Shown piece after piece: positions 11,050 to 24,654 of a stretch of 64,000 nt of DNA (position 1 is its first letter; every line of letters starts with the position of its first letter). A program made the position numbers and the translations under genes. The notes beneath the pieces were generated by a model. That model made no database searches. It saw nothing but the letters and a program-made list of their open reading frames with translations, and was not told where the DNA came from. This DNA comes from Macquaria australasica (taxonomy: Eukaryota; Chordata; Actinopteri; Centrarchiformes; Percichthyidae): the NCBI GenBank assembly GCA_005408345.1, contig SEMN01000628.1, positions 1-64,000 of the forward strand, read 5' to 3'.

Positions 11050-13190
11050 GTGCACTGCAGGGGTGTAATGGAGGCCCCTCCCTCCTGCCTGCAACAATCC
11101 ACTTGTGGTGTGGAAACAATGACCTGCTCTTGAATGGGGCCAAGACCAAGGAGATGGTAAAAAGAGAAAACAGACTACAGCAAACCCTGTTTCCATATTA
11201 ATAGTAATAAACATAACCCAAGGTTTCTGTTTGCTACTATTAACCAGCTTGTAAACCCATCTCTTTCTACATTTTCCACCCCATCTTCCAATGACTGTGA
11301 AAAATTCTTATCTTTTTTTGTTGGCAAGATCGATGGTCTGAGGTCCAATTTCAATTCGGTTTTCGCCATAAGCATAGTACTGAGACCGCATTGCTACAAG
11401 TTACCAATGACATTCTTATGCATGCAGACAAAGGTGAATATTCCATTCTTATTCTACTTGATTTGACTGCTGCCCTCGATACCATCGATCACGCCATTTT
11501 ACTTGATAAGTAGCATAACAGGGTTTGCATTTCTGGTACAGCTTTAAACTGGTTTCATTCCTATTTGACTAATAGATATTTCAATGTTCTTATCAATAAT
11601 CATGTATCCTCCTTGGCTCCCCTGCAGTGTGGCGTCCCGCAGGGGTCAGCCCTAGGACCTTTCCTCTTCTCACTGTACATGCTTCCTCTGGGTCACTTGT
11701 CCAGCCGTTTTCAAGACGTGTCATATCACTGTTATGCCGATGATACACAGATCTATTTCTCTGCAAAACCCAATAACCTGAACCAATCGTCCTCCATTCA
11801 TGATTGTTTAGCAGCGACCAAAGATTGGATGTCTCTTAATTTTCTCCACTTAAACCCTGACAAAACATAAATTCTTTTAATTGGACCTGATAGCTTTGCC
11901 ACTGCAGCTGATCGGTTTATTGGTCCATTTAAGTCAAATGTCAAATCTACCGCTAGGAATCTTGGTATCATCTTTGACTAGTATATGACTTTTGACCATC
12001 ATGTTACTAAGCTTGTCCAGTCCTGCTTTCTTCAGCTATAAAATATCTCAAAAATCATACCTATCTTATCTTCTAAGGATCTTGAACTGTTAATTCATAC
12101 TTTCATTTTCTCCCGTTTAGACTATTGTAATTCCATCTACACGTGCCTCAGTCAAGCTGCTTTAAATCACTTACAACTGGTTCAAAATGCAGCTGCCAGA
12201 CTATTAACCAGAACCAGCTGTCGGTCCCACATTACCCCTGTTCTTGCATCCCTCCATTGGCTTCCTGTAAAATTCAGAATAAACTACAAGATCCTGTTGA
12301 TTACTTATAAGGCACTACACGACCTCGTCCCTAGATACATTTCAGATCTCCTCGTTCCTCACTCCACATTCTGGCCGCTCCGATCTTCAAATCTCTGCCT
12401 TTTAGCCATCCTTCGCTCCAACTGCAAAACAAAAGGTGATCGCGCCTTTGCTGTCTTAGCCCCAATCCTCTGGAATCATCTTCCCTAATCGGTCAGATTT
12501 GCTGAATCTTTACACAGCGGCTTCTAAAAACCCATCTTTATAGGCAAGCCTTTTTATAAATCTCCCCTTTTCTGTTTTGTTTTGTGCTGTGTTTTTATTG
12601 CAATTTACTCTTCCTTTATGTATTTATTCATTTTGATTTTTCATATGTCTGTGAAGCACTTTGTAACTATGTGTTTTAAAAAGTGCTATATAAATAAAGC
12701 TTTACTTACTTACTTACTTACTTATTCTTGGAGAGGAGGTGGAGGGATGGAGGGATATACTGTACATGTCTCAGAGTCCAACATGCTAACAGACTGGACT
12801 GAAAGTGTAACACTGAGGGAGACTGGCAGCAGGAAGGGGCAGAGCAGACTCTACTTTGTGAGGAAGCTTAAGTCCTTTAATGTGTACAGCACAATATTGC
12901 AGGTTTTTTACCAGCCTGTTGTGGATAGTGCAATATTCTTTGCTGCAGTCTGTTGGGGCAGCAGCATCAGTACCAGCTGTGACACTAACAAGCTGATCAG
13001 GAAGGCTGGCTCTATGCTGGGGACTTCTATGGGGCCTTCAGTAAAAGACTCATTTGGCTCCACTGTGACAAACGTGTGGAGGAAGTCATTCCTGCCAGCT
13101 GCCACCATAGCTAGGTTTATGCTCAACGCTGCATTTAAGTCTCCTCTGTGTCAGGAGAGTGGCTTCCTCATATAACTAGGACATGCTGCT
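11050..13190 (+). pseudogene. L2-like LINE interrupted by a younger LINE
   Basis: The left part (about 11050-11165) reads NDLLLNGAKTKEMV, a typical stretch just after the RT domain of L2-like elements. The natural continuation, a frame with GQSRLYFVRKLKSFNVYSTI, FYQPVVDSAIFFAAVCWGSS and LIRKAGSMLG, appears only at about 12725-13190. The gap is filled by another LINE (11166-12725). Stops and small deletions show that this older copy is dead. The nested reading is inferred from the domain order. Confidence 0.6.
11166..12725 (+). mobile_element. LINE (L2/Rex-type), internally deleted, with TTAC tail
   Basis: RT motifs are clear. HSTETALLQVTNDIL and LILLDLTAALDTIDH lie at about 11380-11490. GVPQGSALGPFLFSLYMLPLG and YHCYADDTQIYF lie in the frame at 11565-11870. 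HITPVLASLHWLP and YKALHDLVPRYISDLL follow further on (to 12488). There are stops in the frame (for example at about 11512 and 11870), and the region between GKIDG and FGFRHKH looks deleted. The 3' end reads GTGCTATATAAATAAAG followed by (TTAC)n, the hairpin-plus-microsatellite tail expected for this group. Confidence 0.85.
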
Positions 13191-13828
13191 CACCTGGACT
13201 GAATCATCTATTTATTACATTCATTCATAACATCTATGATCCATGTGTTGTTTATCTTTGCAATACTGTCTGCTGTTCTCTTGGACTTTTCAGACCCTGT
13301 AGATTAAGTAGGCCTATGCACAGCTACTGTATACATGCATCTATTCTGCAATCTTAACTCTACCTGTGGATATAAATATCCAATGTACAGTAAATTGTTA
13401 ATATCCAGGCAGGGACAATCCAGCATATAATTAAATAAGAAGTCAGATTTGGTGTGTTTCAATGAATAATCCTATGTGGACGACAAAGTGTTAAAGATCA
13501 GACTCCATGTGGGTTTTTATCTGCCAGGCTGCCAGATACAGTGTATGCTTTCACTACGCCACAACACACACGCGCGCGCACATACACAGAGCTGAAGGCT
13601 GTGTGTCAGCTGTCCCCTTCAAGGACAAATATAGTCCCTCTCGTCCACACGTGGGCGAGCATGTGACATGGTCATGTGCGTTGAACACAACAACAACAAA
13701 GCCGTTCAGCCAATCAGATTGCCCCTTACTCGCTCCCAGCCTCGCCTCACCGCCTGGCTCGCGCTCCGCTGCCTGCTGCAGTCTGTGTTGAGCGTGCGGT
13801 TAAGCGCGTGAGGCGCAGCCTTGAGAAC
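13191..13828. other. asb5: asb5 5' flank
   Basis: The last ~250 bp before the asb5 start are richer in G+C and CpG than the surroundings and probably contain the promoter and 5' UTR. No TATA box is visible. A short (AC)n/(GC)n stretch lies at about 13562-13590. I support no gene here. Confidence 0.4.
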
Positions 13829-16800
13829 ATGCCAGAGGTTCCGCCCGGAGCTCCGGAGATGTCTCGGAAAAGAGGCGCTGAACCCGGGCCGCTAGCCGAG
13901 CACGTCCCGGAGAGGAAGAAGGCCTGCTGGGGCATTCTGACCAGCCAAGGTCGGTACACTGCTGTGCTGCTCTGGTTCAAAGCTAGAGATTTCCTCAAAC
14001 CTTGAAAATACAGTAGTCTTGTAAAAGACAGTAAAGAAATAACCAAATGAATAACGTTACATTGCGTACACGTTCTTGGTAACTCTGTGGGCTGTACACA
14101 TGGGTGTATTATAAGATGTTATAAGTTCTTATTATGAGGTATAATATCTTACAAGTTCTTATAACACATCCATGGCTGTACAGTAGGACGTTTGATGCTG
14201 GTGTGTGTGTGTGTGTGTGTGTTAATAACCATACAGTGCATTGCACCTACAATAAAACTTGAACTCATCATCATCAACATTCATTATCAAGGATGGTCAT
14301 TACCCAAAAGCTGAGGACTGGCTTGGCATCTACCTGTCTCACTTCTAATCATATCACTGTCTGTTTGTATCTCCATGAGCTTAAATCTACTGTTTATAAG
14401 ACCTGTCTGACCTACCATGATTAACAAAGGCTGTTTACAAACAGTGTTTAATTCTGTTCAGAATGTTAGATAGGGTTGAAAGTTTCATGTAAAGTCAGAT
14501 TATAATTGGGGGGGGGGGTTAATTCTCAAAATCGACAGGCTGAAAGTATCCAGCTACTTTCTGCAGCAAATGTTCAAGTGTGCCTGATATGACAGAGAAG
14601 CTTTGAATTGCCTGCAATATCATTTATTTATTATTTCCTTTGCACAACGTTTAAAGAAAGGTGATGTGCCGAAAAGCACTGGAAAGTCTAGATTCTGAGC
14701 AACTTTTCTTGACATTTCAAGATTTGTGTGCCAGCAAGTGACAGTGTGAGAGTAAGAGAGAGCAGTTCCTCCCTGTTCTGGTTGAATGCTTCCTGCCACC
14801 ACATTGATTTTAGCAATTTTAACAAGGTTTTTTGTAGCTTAAAACTGTAATTAAAAGGGCAGAATGAACAAAAACAGAGAGTAGAGGAAAGCTCAGTGTT
14901 TGTTATTCACACTGGGGCATGCTGCGGTGTTGCCCATTATATAATATATTCATGTATAATATATAATGGCCATGTCATCCTTGCACCAGGGGCCATGCTA
15001 ACCTCCATCCCATTTGCTTGAGAGAGATGTTATTTCAAGCAGGCTGTATAGCAGGATGGGCTATATGAAAATACTGTGAGACAATGTATTTATCTACCGT
15101 CAGAGATTTTATGGTTTATACATCGACTGTATACAGATGGATGACATGGCAGCTCCCCAAAAGTGAAGCCAAAACATCTGGATCGCCCCCTGCTGGCTGG
15201 CTGCAGTATAGCTCATAAACCCTGCCCCCTCCATGTTAGCGGATGGGACATGAGTCAAACTGAAAAATCAAAGTACATGTCAAATAACATTTTTCCCAAA
15301 GATAGTTTCTGTCATTTTAGGTAGTTCTTATCACGCTGATGTTTGTTCAAGTGTTAATTTTTCTGATAAGTTTGGTTTGAATTAGTTAGCCCCAACTGAT
15401 GCTGACTCAAGTGACATCACTTGAGGATATTTATTAGACTTCACACAGCTCCCTCTGGAGACACTAAAGGCTTCATACTACGTGTTTAACATATGCACTA
15501 GAACTCCCCAACACCTTTCACAGTTTACCTTTAATATCTCTGATGGTATTAGTCCATTGTGGATAATGAAATTAAGTCAATGAGCAGGACTGCAGTGATG
15601 GAAACGTCAAATTACTCCTGAAGGGCCACGCTGGTGGCCTTAAGGTTAAAGAACATGAACTGTAATCTATCACTCTCTCCCTCATCTCCCGTTGTCTCTT
15701 TACTGTCAACTCAAATAAAGACGTGAATTGCCCAAAATACTTAATAACTATCCACCAGAGTCGGTTTCTGAGATGTGGAGAAACAGGCCATGCAGGTGAA
15801 TAGTCTGGCTTCATTGTAAAGTATATCTCTAGCATTGAGTTTACAGGTACACTTCTTCTAAGGAAATGTAGAATGTTGGGGGGCTGTTGGGCACGACAAC
15901 AAATTCAGGACGTGTAAAATGCGTAGTTGTTCATGAGGTTTGAGAGTTTTGATAGGTGGTGAGTGATGTCATCATCTAAGTCCCCATAACTCTGATGCAG
16001 TACATACATGTCAGGCTCAATCACTTGTTAATGAGTATTTTTTAGACTGTAGCCTGATAACAATATATCAGCCAATATTTATTTTTTAATACATAAACAT
16101 ATAACAGATAACATTTTTAATAGGGATCCCTTTTGACCAAGATGTGTACTATGTGGAGTAAAGTGAGAACAATGCAGAACATTGAGGAACATGAAAGGAG
16201 ACAAAGGTATGAAGAGGAAATACGGGACAGAGTGAGAGTGATGAGAGAGAGACGAATGAGGGAAAGTGTTGCGGTGACAGAGAGGATGATGATTCAGACA
16301 GGTAGTTAATGTGTGAGGAAGAGGGAGGAGTGGAAGCTCTGCGGCCATCTGTGTTGTTGTTGTTGTTGCTCATGACCTTTCCAAAATGGCTGCTGGCATG
16401 GACCATCCAGAGGAGGCCAGGGGACAGAAATGTCCTCACAGGTCATCTAAATATGGCTGCCTGTCTCAGTAACCGTCTCCTCTGAGCAGATTAGATGAGA
16501 ATAAGAAGGCTTTAAAACATGTAGCTAATAGCAGATTCAGTGCTTGAGTCAGTGGTTAGGTTAGTTTGTTAGGTTTGATCTCAGCACACTGATAAGATTG
16601 CTGTTACCCAGCTAGTTATTCAGTTAGCTAGTAAGCTAGCTAGTAGTTATTTTTAGTATTTGCAGTCTGTTGTCAGTTTTAAGGTGATCTTTCAGTCTGA
16701 CAGACTCTAAGGACATGCAGGAGGTGTGGAGGTCCTTTCACTTCTACCTCTTTCAAAATGTCTTATGTCTACCAGTGGCTGGATGTGCCATGGGGAGATG

Positions 16801-19800
16801 GAGATATGGGTACGTGTTGCAGATAAGACTGTGTGTGTTAATGTGGTGTATACTGAGGTGCAGTTACTGCAGCCACAGCTGTTGAGACAGAGCTCACTAG
16901 CACTAAATATAACCAGAAAGGCAGCAATGCTGAAGGCCTGCTGTAGATTGTGTTTTGAGCAGATATTTTCTTTTTTATTCAAAATAAGTGGAGCTACAAC
17001 TGACAGTCATAGTCGTTATCACATTGGTAATGTTTAAAATTAAAGCTACTATATGTACAATTGTAAGTGATCTTCTGCTGACAATCCATAACTGCTATGG
17101 TAACGGTCACTTCTGGGGGTGCACCCAGAAAAACGGACCCAGTGTTTGCTGCCGTTCTTCACCATACACCGATCAGCCATAACATTATGACCACTGACAG
17201 GTGAAGTGAAGAACATTGATTATCTCGTTACAATGGCACCTGTCAGTGGGTGGGATATATTAGGCAGCAAGTGAACATTTTGTCCTCGAAGTTGATGTGT
17301 TAAAAGCAGGAAAAATGGGCAAGCGTAAGGATGTGAGCGACTTTGACAAGGGCCAAATTGAGATGGCTAGACGACTGGATCAGAGCATCTCCAAAACTGC
17401 AGCTCTTGTGGGGTGTTCCCAGTCTGCAGTGGTCAGTACCTACCAAAAGTGATCCAAGGAAGGAAAACCAGTGAACTGGCGACAGGGTCATGGGCGGCCA
17501 AGGCTCACTGATGCGCATGGGGAGTGAAGGCTGGCCCGTGTGGTCCGATCCAACAGAAGAGCTACTGTAGCTCAAATTGCTGAAAAAGTTAATGCTGGTT
17601 CTGATAGAAAGGTGTCAGAGCACACAGTGCATCACAGTTTGTTGCGTATGGGGCTGCGTAGCCCATGCTGACCCCTGTCCACCGCCGAAAGCACCTACAA
17701 TGGGCACGTGAGCATCAGAACTGGACTACGGAGCAATGGAAGAAGGTCTGATGAATCACATTTTCTTTTACATCATGTGGATGGCCGGGTGCGTGTGCGT
17801 CGCTTACCTGGGGAAGACATGGCACCAGGATGCAGTATGAGAAGAAGGCAAGCTGGCGGAGGCAGTGTGATGCTTTGGGCAATGTTCTGCTGGGAAACCT
17901 TGGGTCCTGCCATTCATGTGTGCAATTCAATGTTGCAGACCAAGTACACCCCTTCATGGAAACGGTATTCTCTAATGGCAGTGGCCTCTTTCAGCAGGAT
18001 AATGTGCCCTGCCACACTGCAAAAATGGTTCAGGAATGGTTTGAGGAACACGACAACGAGTTAAAGGTGTTGACTTGGTGTTGTGTCTCGTCAACGTTGT
18101 TAAGTTTGTCATGTCCTGTTTTATTGTGTAGTAACTCTTTCCTCTCGTTTCAGACCCTGACTTCCTCCCTTTGTGTGATTTTCCCGCCAGTGTGATTGTC
18201 TACCCCGCCCCTGATTGTGTTCACCTGTTCTCCCCTACCTCATGTATTTATAGTCTGCGTCTCCCCTTGTCCTGTGCCAGTTCGTCTTGTTTTTGTTCGT
18301 CAACAGACCCCAAACCAAGCGTACCAGCGAGTTCTCTTCATGTCAGGTTCTATCTGTGTTCATGTTTCTCGATCCTCTTCATGAGAGTTTTTGTTGTACT
18401 TTTGATTATCCTCTTCGTGAGTGTTTTTGTTGTACTTTTGATTATCCTCTTCGTGAGTGTTTTTGTTGTACTTTTGATTATCCTCTTCGTGAGTGTTTTT
18501 TGTATTTGGATTATCCTCGTTGTGAGCGCTTTTGTTTGTTTATTGGAACATCTCAGTAAAGCTGCTGTGAAACTTAAAAGGTCTCATGAGTCGTGCATTT
18601 GAGTCCGCCGGTCCTGTGTCAAAGTTCGTGACACTTGGCCTCCAAATTCCCCAGATCTTAATCCAGTCAAGCATCTGTGGGATGTGCTGGACAAACAAGT
18701 CAGATCCATGGAGGGCCCACCTCACAACTTACAGGACTTAAAGGATCTGCTGCTAACGTCCTGGTGCCAGATACCACAGCACACCTTCAGAGGTCTAGTG
18801 GAGTCCATGCCTCAACGGGTCAGGGCTGTTTTGGCGGCAAAAGGGGGACCTACACAATATTAGGCAGGTGGTCATAATGTTATGGCTGATCGGTATAATG
18901 TATGAGAAAGGCAGACAAATGCCCCCAAAATATCCTGTAAAGCCCATGTATACTTAATTTGATTGTAGTGTCTTCAAAGTGATTCAGACAGCATGTGTTT
19001 GTATAAAATAAAAAGACAGTTTTGGTGAAAATCAGGACAGTATCCCCTGCATTCTGTCTTTGTTGGGTGTCGGCAAAGTCCAAAAATGTTCTAATCTTCC
19101 ACATTGTGCTTTAAAAGAGAAATAACTGAAATTTAGTGGCTTAATGGAACATTGGAGAACAAGTATTATAAATACAACCCAGTATGTCAGTGAAGTGAAA
19201 TATTTGGATACACTTGTAACTGAACTGTTTGTCTGTTTCCTTGTCTTACTCTCTCTCTCTTTGTGTGTGTGTCCAGGGTCTTGGGCAGATCGCTCCCCTC
19301 TCCATGAAGCAGCTTCTCAGGGTCGACTGCTTGCCCTGCGCACTCTGCTGGCCCAGGTAACTGTTTTTTTTTTCCTATCTTTAATCAAGAGCGTGGTCTT
19401 TCAGTTTGAGAGCATGTTTTATTGATTTCATATTTAGATTTTGTAATACTCTCGCTCAAAACCCTGCTCTCGCACTCAAATATCCCCTGCTTGCGCTTGG
19501 ATTTGCTCTGCTTCTGCTCAAACTGGATGCTTGCACTCATATATTGTTGCTTGCACAAATTTCCTGCGCTCTCCCTCAAAACCCTGCTCTCGCACTCAGG
19601 CTGCTTCTGTGTGCTCGTGGAATGTCTGCTCTCGGATTTCTGCTCTGCTCTTGGATTTTTTTGTGCAACAAGCCTGTCAAAATTCCCCAACCAATAGAAT
19701 GCCAGCTGTAGTGGTAACCAATGAAATGATCGCTGCCTCGTTGCGGGCGTGTTCGCTTTACTGCTTACAGCGTCCCGCAGGGGCGGTTACTCTTTAACCG

Positions 19801-22800
19801 GCTTCATCCACTCCCGCCCTCCACGGCTCTATTATATGTACAGTTAATATGTATATAGCAGCGACCATACTTTTTCTTTTACTATAATACTTAATATTAT
19901 ATACCATATACCAGCGCCCGTACTGTTTATTTTACTGTAATAGCTAGTAGCCGTATAGCACACCGACGGAAGGCCGGTGAGAGGAAAACAACGTCACTTT
20001 CATGACTCCAGGAGCGGGAGTCTAGCGGATCACTGGACAACATGGACCGCCAAAGTCAAGGACCTCAAGTAAGTTTTTTACTTTAATGGTGCTATTACTG
20101 GAACCAACTTTTTTATGATATTGTTTTATTTTGCCATACTGTGTATGCTGGCAAGGATGTCATTAATCAGCCACGTCAGCTCATGCTGATTGACAAACAT
20201 GGCGGCGCCTGTTTTTGTTGCCTAGCAACAGTGTTGCCACAACGTACAACACTTGAAAGCCAAGGATATTATCATGGATGTATTCTTGTGCCGCAAATAT
20301 GACTTTGTCAATTAATTTTGAAGGAAGTAATAGCACCATTAAATTAAAAAACTTACTTGAGGTCCTTGACTTTGGCGGTCCATGTTGGCCAGTGATCTGC
20401 TAGACTCCCACTGGCGTTTTCCTCTCACTGGCCTCCCATTGTGTGCTAAACGGCTACTATTACATGTAGCTATTATAGTAAGTCTGTTGTGATGAACCTA
20501 TGATGCAGGGTGCTTAATTCTCTTGGCTTTATTATCCTAAATAATGTGAATGCTACCCTGAAACTCTGGTAAACTTATTTCGTCAAAAATTATAGCAATA
20601 TAATAATAGTAATACTAATAATAAGAGCAATAACAATGATAGCAGCGTAGGGCTCTGATATTTTCTGTTGACCGTTACGTTCTTTTTTCTACAATTCTAG
20701 TCGCTACAATGGGGCCCTAAGCAGAATTTGATTAGGGGGCCCCCCACTGCCTCAGCGCTGCCAATACTATTTGCTCTTTTTAATGCATGATCATTGATTT
20801 ATGTTATTACCCTTCTATGGTTTTTAATCTTAAAAGGTAGCAAACTCACAAGAATGGTCTGGTGTAAATTTGCACTTCAGTATTCAAAGTGATACAACAC
20901 TAAGTGGCATACTGAATGTGGTGTACTGAAAAGTAACAAAATAAAACAGCAGACAATGCCTTTACTGTAAACAAGTTGCCCACTTGAATTGCTTTTGGTT
21001 TAAAACAATTTCAGCATGCAAAAGTGCAGAACAACAATCAACTACAATTTAAATCAAATAACTTAAGCAGTATACGCCTAAGAATCTGTGTTTCCTTAAT
21101 GACATCACTGTAAGAAATCTGACAGCCAACTTTGTTGTTGATACTAATTAGTGCAAGTCCACTCAGTCTTTCTTATGCCATGGAAGATCTCGAGTAGTTC
21201 TTGATCAATTTGAGCTTAGAAAAGCTCCACCCTGCAGACGCAACAGTCACAGACTGTCCCTGTGACTGTAGTCGGACAGCACAGATGACCACTCAGCTGG
21301 GTCGCGTGGAGGAGCTGCTGATCCATGGTGCAGGCTGGAAGTTGCTGAGGGAGTAGATGTGACATCAATCTCAATGACCACAGAAGTAGAAGGACCTATA
21401 GGAAAATGAAGTGAATAATTAATACAAAATATTCATCTCAGGATATTCTACAGTAAACTGAGCAAATAAAAAGGCTGCTCTGCTGTTAACTTACCAGCCA
21501 CATCAGCTGAGGCTGAGGTTAAAACAGACACAGAAGAGACAGTAGGATCAGTGGACGCAGGTGCTGGTAAGTGCTCATCACCTGCAGAGAAGGATGGACC
21601 TAAGATGAAAAAAAACAAAACAAAAAAACCAAAACCTAGCCATATTATGTCATATTAAAAGGTAATGTGTCTGTCAACAACAAAAAAGATCTCACAAAGG
21701 CATGGTTTATCCATATAAATATATTGATCTGGGAAAATTACTCTTTGTTGAAAACTCACCTGCTGTATTAGCATCAGCTGAGGAGGTGGATTGCAGTGCT
21801 GAATGTACAGTGGCAAGATCATCACTGACACTTGGGGACGCATCAGGGGCAGGTGGCGTTGGTTGTGTTCCAGCTCACTCCTGGGGAAGTTTCATATAGT
21901 TTGAGTACATAGCTGATGAAACAGAATGAGTTTATATTACCAACATAAATGATTATACTCATCAGCAATTTGTACACTTAAAACAACTATTAATCTATAA
22001 CTAGCTAATTAAGACATTACACTATAATAACATCTCCAAAATGGTAATGTAAATATTAAGCTGTTACAAGTGCTAAATTTATGGAATTGAAGCTTATTTT
22101 CATTACAGAAATATATACCCATAATTGATCAGACTTTGATCCTTTGTCTGCCTGCTCATCCCTGGGTCCAAGGTGTAGGCTGTTTTAATGTTCTATATTA
22201 TCATACTATTGTTAATTTCAGGAGGCAATTTTAATACAAAGTGGTAACCACTGCATGCGAATGCACGAATGGGCCAGAGCTTCGCTACAGAGGAGAGCTT
22301 TTATTAGGCTATACAATATCACCCACCACTTGTGACATGATTAGCTGAGAGGACCCAAGTGTAGGACACGGACACCGAGTAGGATGAATGGTTAGTGGTT
22401 AGTTATTGTTCGAGGGAAGGGGGAGTTAGCAGGTGTGGTGGAAATCGTGTATTTCCTTTAAAGTAGTAAGCAAATAAAATGAAGATTCAACAAGCCGTTG
22501 TCTTTTGTATATTTAATTAAGAAAAGAATGAAACAATCAGATGAAATTGTGAAAGAGAATAAGAGATAAATGAAGGGGGGTGCAGGCGAGCACACAGAGT
22601 CAATCCAATTCAGCTGAAGGACAGAGATCATACACCAAAATGCATATGAAGCATCTGACCCAGAAGGAAAGATGCTGTCACATACTTATAACCTCACAAT
22701 ACACAGACAGACATATCAGAGTACAGAATCACCTCTAACAAAGATAGTCTGCCTCCAGCTAAGTTTCCCTGCCCAAGGCTGGAAACCCAGGGCAGACTGT

Positions 22801-24620
22801 TCCCCAGACTGCAGCTGTCCTTTCCCCTGATTACGTACAATTTGTCCTCCCACTATAACCAACCAAGATACCAATGTACCTTAAACAGAGATGACCCAAA
22901 ACAGAAATTATCCAAGTGTACAGAATTAAGACTGATTAACAGGAAAAACAAGTTATCATACTAAACATATCTAGTGGACATAAAGAGAGAAATTTAATTA
23001 CACTAAACATATCTAGTAATAAGGAAAAGAGAAATTTTGCCCATACAGCAGGAAAGGCAGATGGCGGGCCTGACCCGATGGAGGTGAGTGGGAGACGGAT
23101 GAGGAGGAAGGCGAGGCTGGCTGAGGCGGAAGGCAGGCAGGCGGAGCACACAGGAGAACGGGCAAACCCAGAGGATGACACGAACCTGAGCACAGGGAAA
23201 CAGGATTAGGTAGAGCACGAGAATACACAGGAACTGATTAGCAAAAAACTGAAGGCCTGAGAGCTTGCTACCAAGCAAACTGGAGCAATGATCTGGCGAT
23301 GAGTGGATGGACAGCCGGGGTAGAAATACTGCAGGCTGATGAGTTGATGGGTGGCAGGTGCGCTTGATTGATTGCACATCTGAGCAGGAGGTGAGATGGC
23401 AGCCCCGCCTTCCCAGTAGACACACACAGACAGAGACAGCACAACACACAAGAGGGAGGGGAAAACACCAGAAACATAAGGAAACCCAATGAGCAAAAGT
23501 AGTGTAATCAATAACGCATATTACACAGACAGTAATATTGTAAAGTAACTTATTACTTTCAAAGGAAAGTACCTAGTAATATGTAATATATTGCATTTTG
23601 AAAGTGACTTGCCCAACACCCAGCTACAAGTTAGTTTTACACAGCAGAAAAAGCAAGATATGCTACCTAGGCTAGCTAACGTTAGCTTACGAAAATAGCC
23701 TAACTAACGTTAGCATATCTTAGGAAAGTTAAGGTTCCCTAAACGTCCCTAAATCGCCTTGACATCTTAATCCATCTAGTTGTATTTAGTCATGCAAACA
23801 AACCTGTATCTTGCTGTTTTTTCTCATCTTCTGTTTTCTTCTTTTTCTCTGCTGTAGAAGGATTTGTCCTTTTTTGCACATTACTTTGCTGCTTTCTCCA
23901 TCGACTAGGACAGGACTGTCTGACTGACTTGCTTGCATCAAAATGCAGTTAACGTCCTTTACAGTGCGCATGAACGTGACACCAGCTCTGACAGATTCAG
24001 CAGAAATGGATTCCACCACTAGCATTTGCTAGCCAGCCCGTTAACATAATATTGCGTTTTTGTATGATTACCACTGACATAATATACCGGTATCACAAAA
24101 AAAAATCAAGCTCTCTTGTGGGACAACGGGGGCGCTAAGCAGGCGCTTAGTTTGCTTATGCCTCGGGCCGGCTTTGATTAACTGTAGCCTACATATAATA
24201 AAGCCGTGGAGGGCAGGAGTGGATGAACCCGGTTAAAAAGTAACCGCCCATGCGGGACGCTGTAAGAAGTAAAGCAAACGCGCCTGCAATGAGGCAGTGA
24301 TCATTTCCTGGGTTACCACTACAGCTGGCATTTTTTTGGTTGGGGAATTTGGACAGGCTTGTTGCACAAAAAGTGCACAGAAGCAGTCTGAGGGAGAGCG
24401 CAGGACATATGTGCAAGCAACACTATATCTGAGTGCAAGCATCCAGTTTGAGCAGAAGCAGAGCAAATCCAAGCGCAAGCAGGGGATATTTGAGTGCAAG
24501 AGCAGGGTTTTGAGAGAGAGTATTACAAAATCTGAACATGAAATCAATAAAACATGCTCTCAAACTGAAAGACCACGCTCTTGATTAAAGATAGGGGAAA
24601 AAAACCCATAGGTCACGCCC

Positions 24621-24654
<34 letters not shown>

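Larger units (their letters stand above)
19373..24594. mobile_element. Foldback element with hAT material inserted in its right arm
   Basis: The left arm (about 19373-20095) and right arm are reverse complements. The outer right arm is 24182-24594 (shared ends CCTATCTTTAATCAAGAGCG). The inner right arm is about 20325-20478 (shared ATGGACCGCCAAAGTCAAGG). The loop between the inner arms is about 230 bp. The right arm is split by about 3.7 kb (20480-24180) that has no partner in the left arm and contains hAT-like coding remnants, so the foldback came first. Without the insert it would be about 1.5 kb. The outer arms read open for about 100 codons (ESRVL..., CSQTERPRS) on opposite strands, but I regard this as composition, not a gene. 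The left end lies only about 16 bp past the exon 2 donor of asb5. Confidence 0.8.

Noticed and set aside
18171..18602. A 143-codon open frame with repeated VFVVLLIILFVS
   Set aside because: It lies inside the solo LTR and reflects its 36-bp tandem repeat.
19385..19690. A 101-codon open frame, repeated at 24297-24584 on the other strand
   Set aside because: These are the two arms of the foldback element; two open copies of one inverted repeat are not independent evidence for a protein.
22936..23511. Several overlapping minus-strand frames up to 148 codons
   Set aside because: Low-complexity P/S/C/L content in repeat sequence, with no splice logic or recognised domain.
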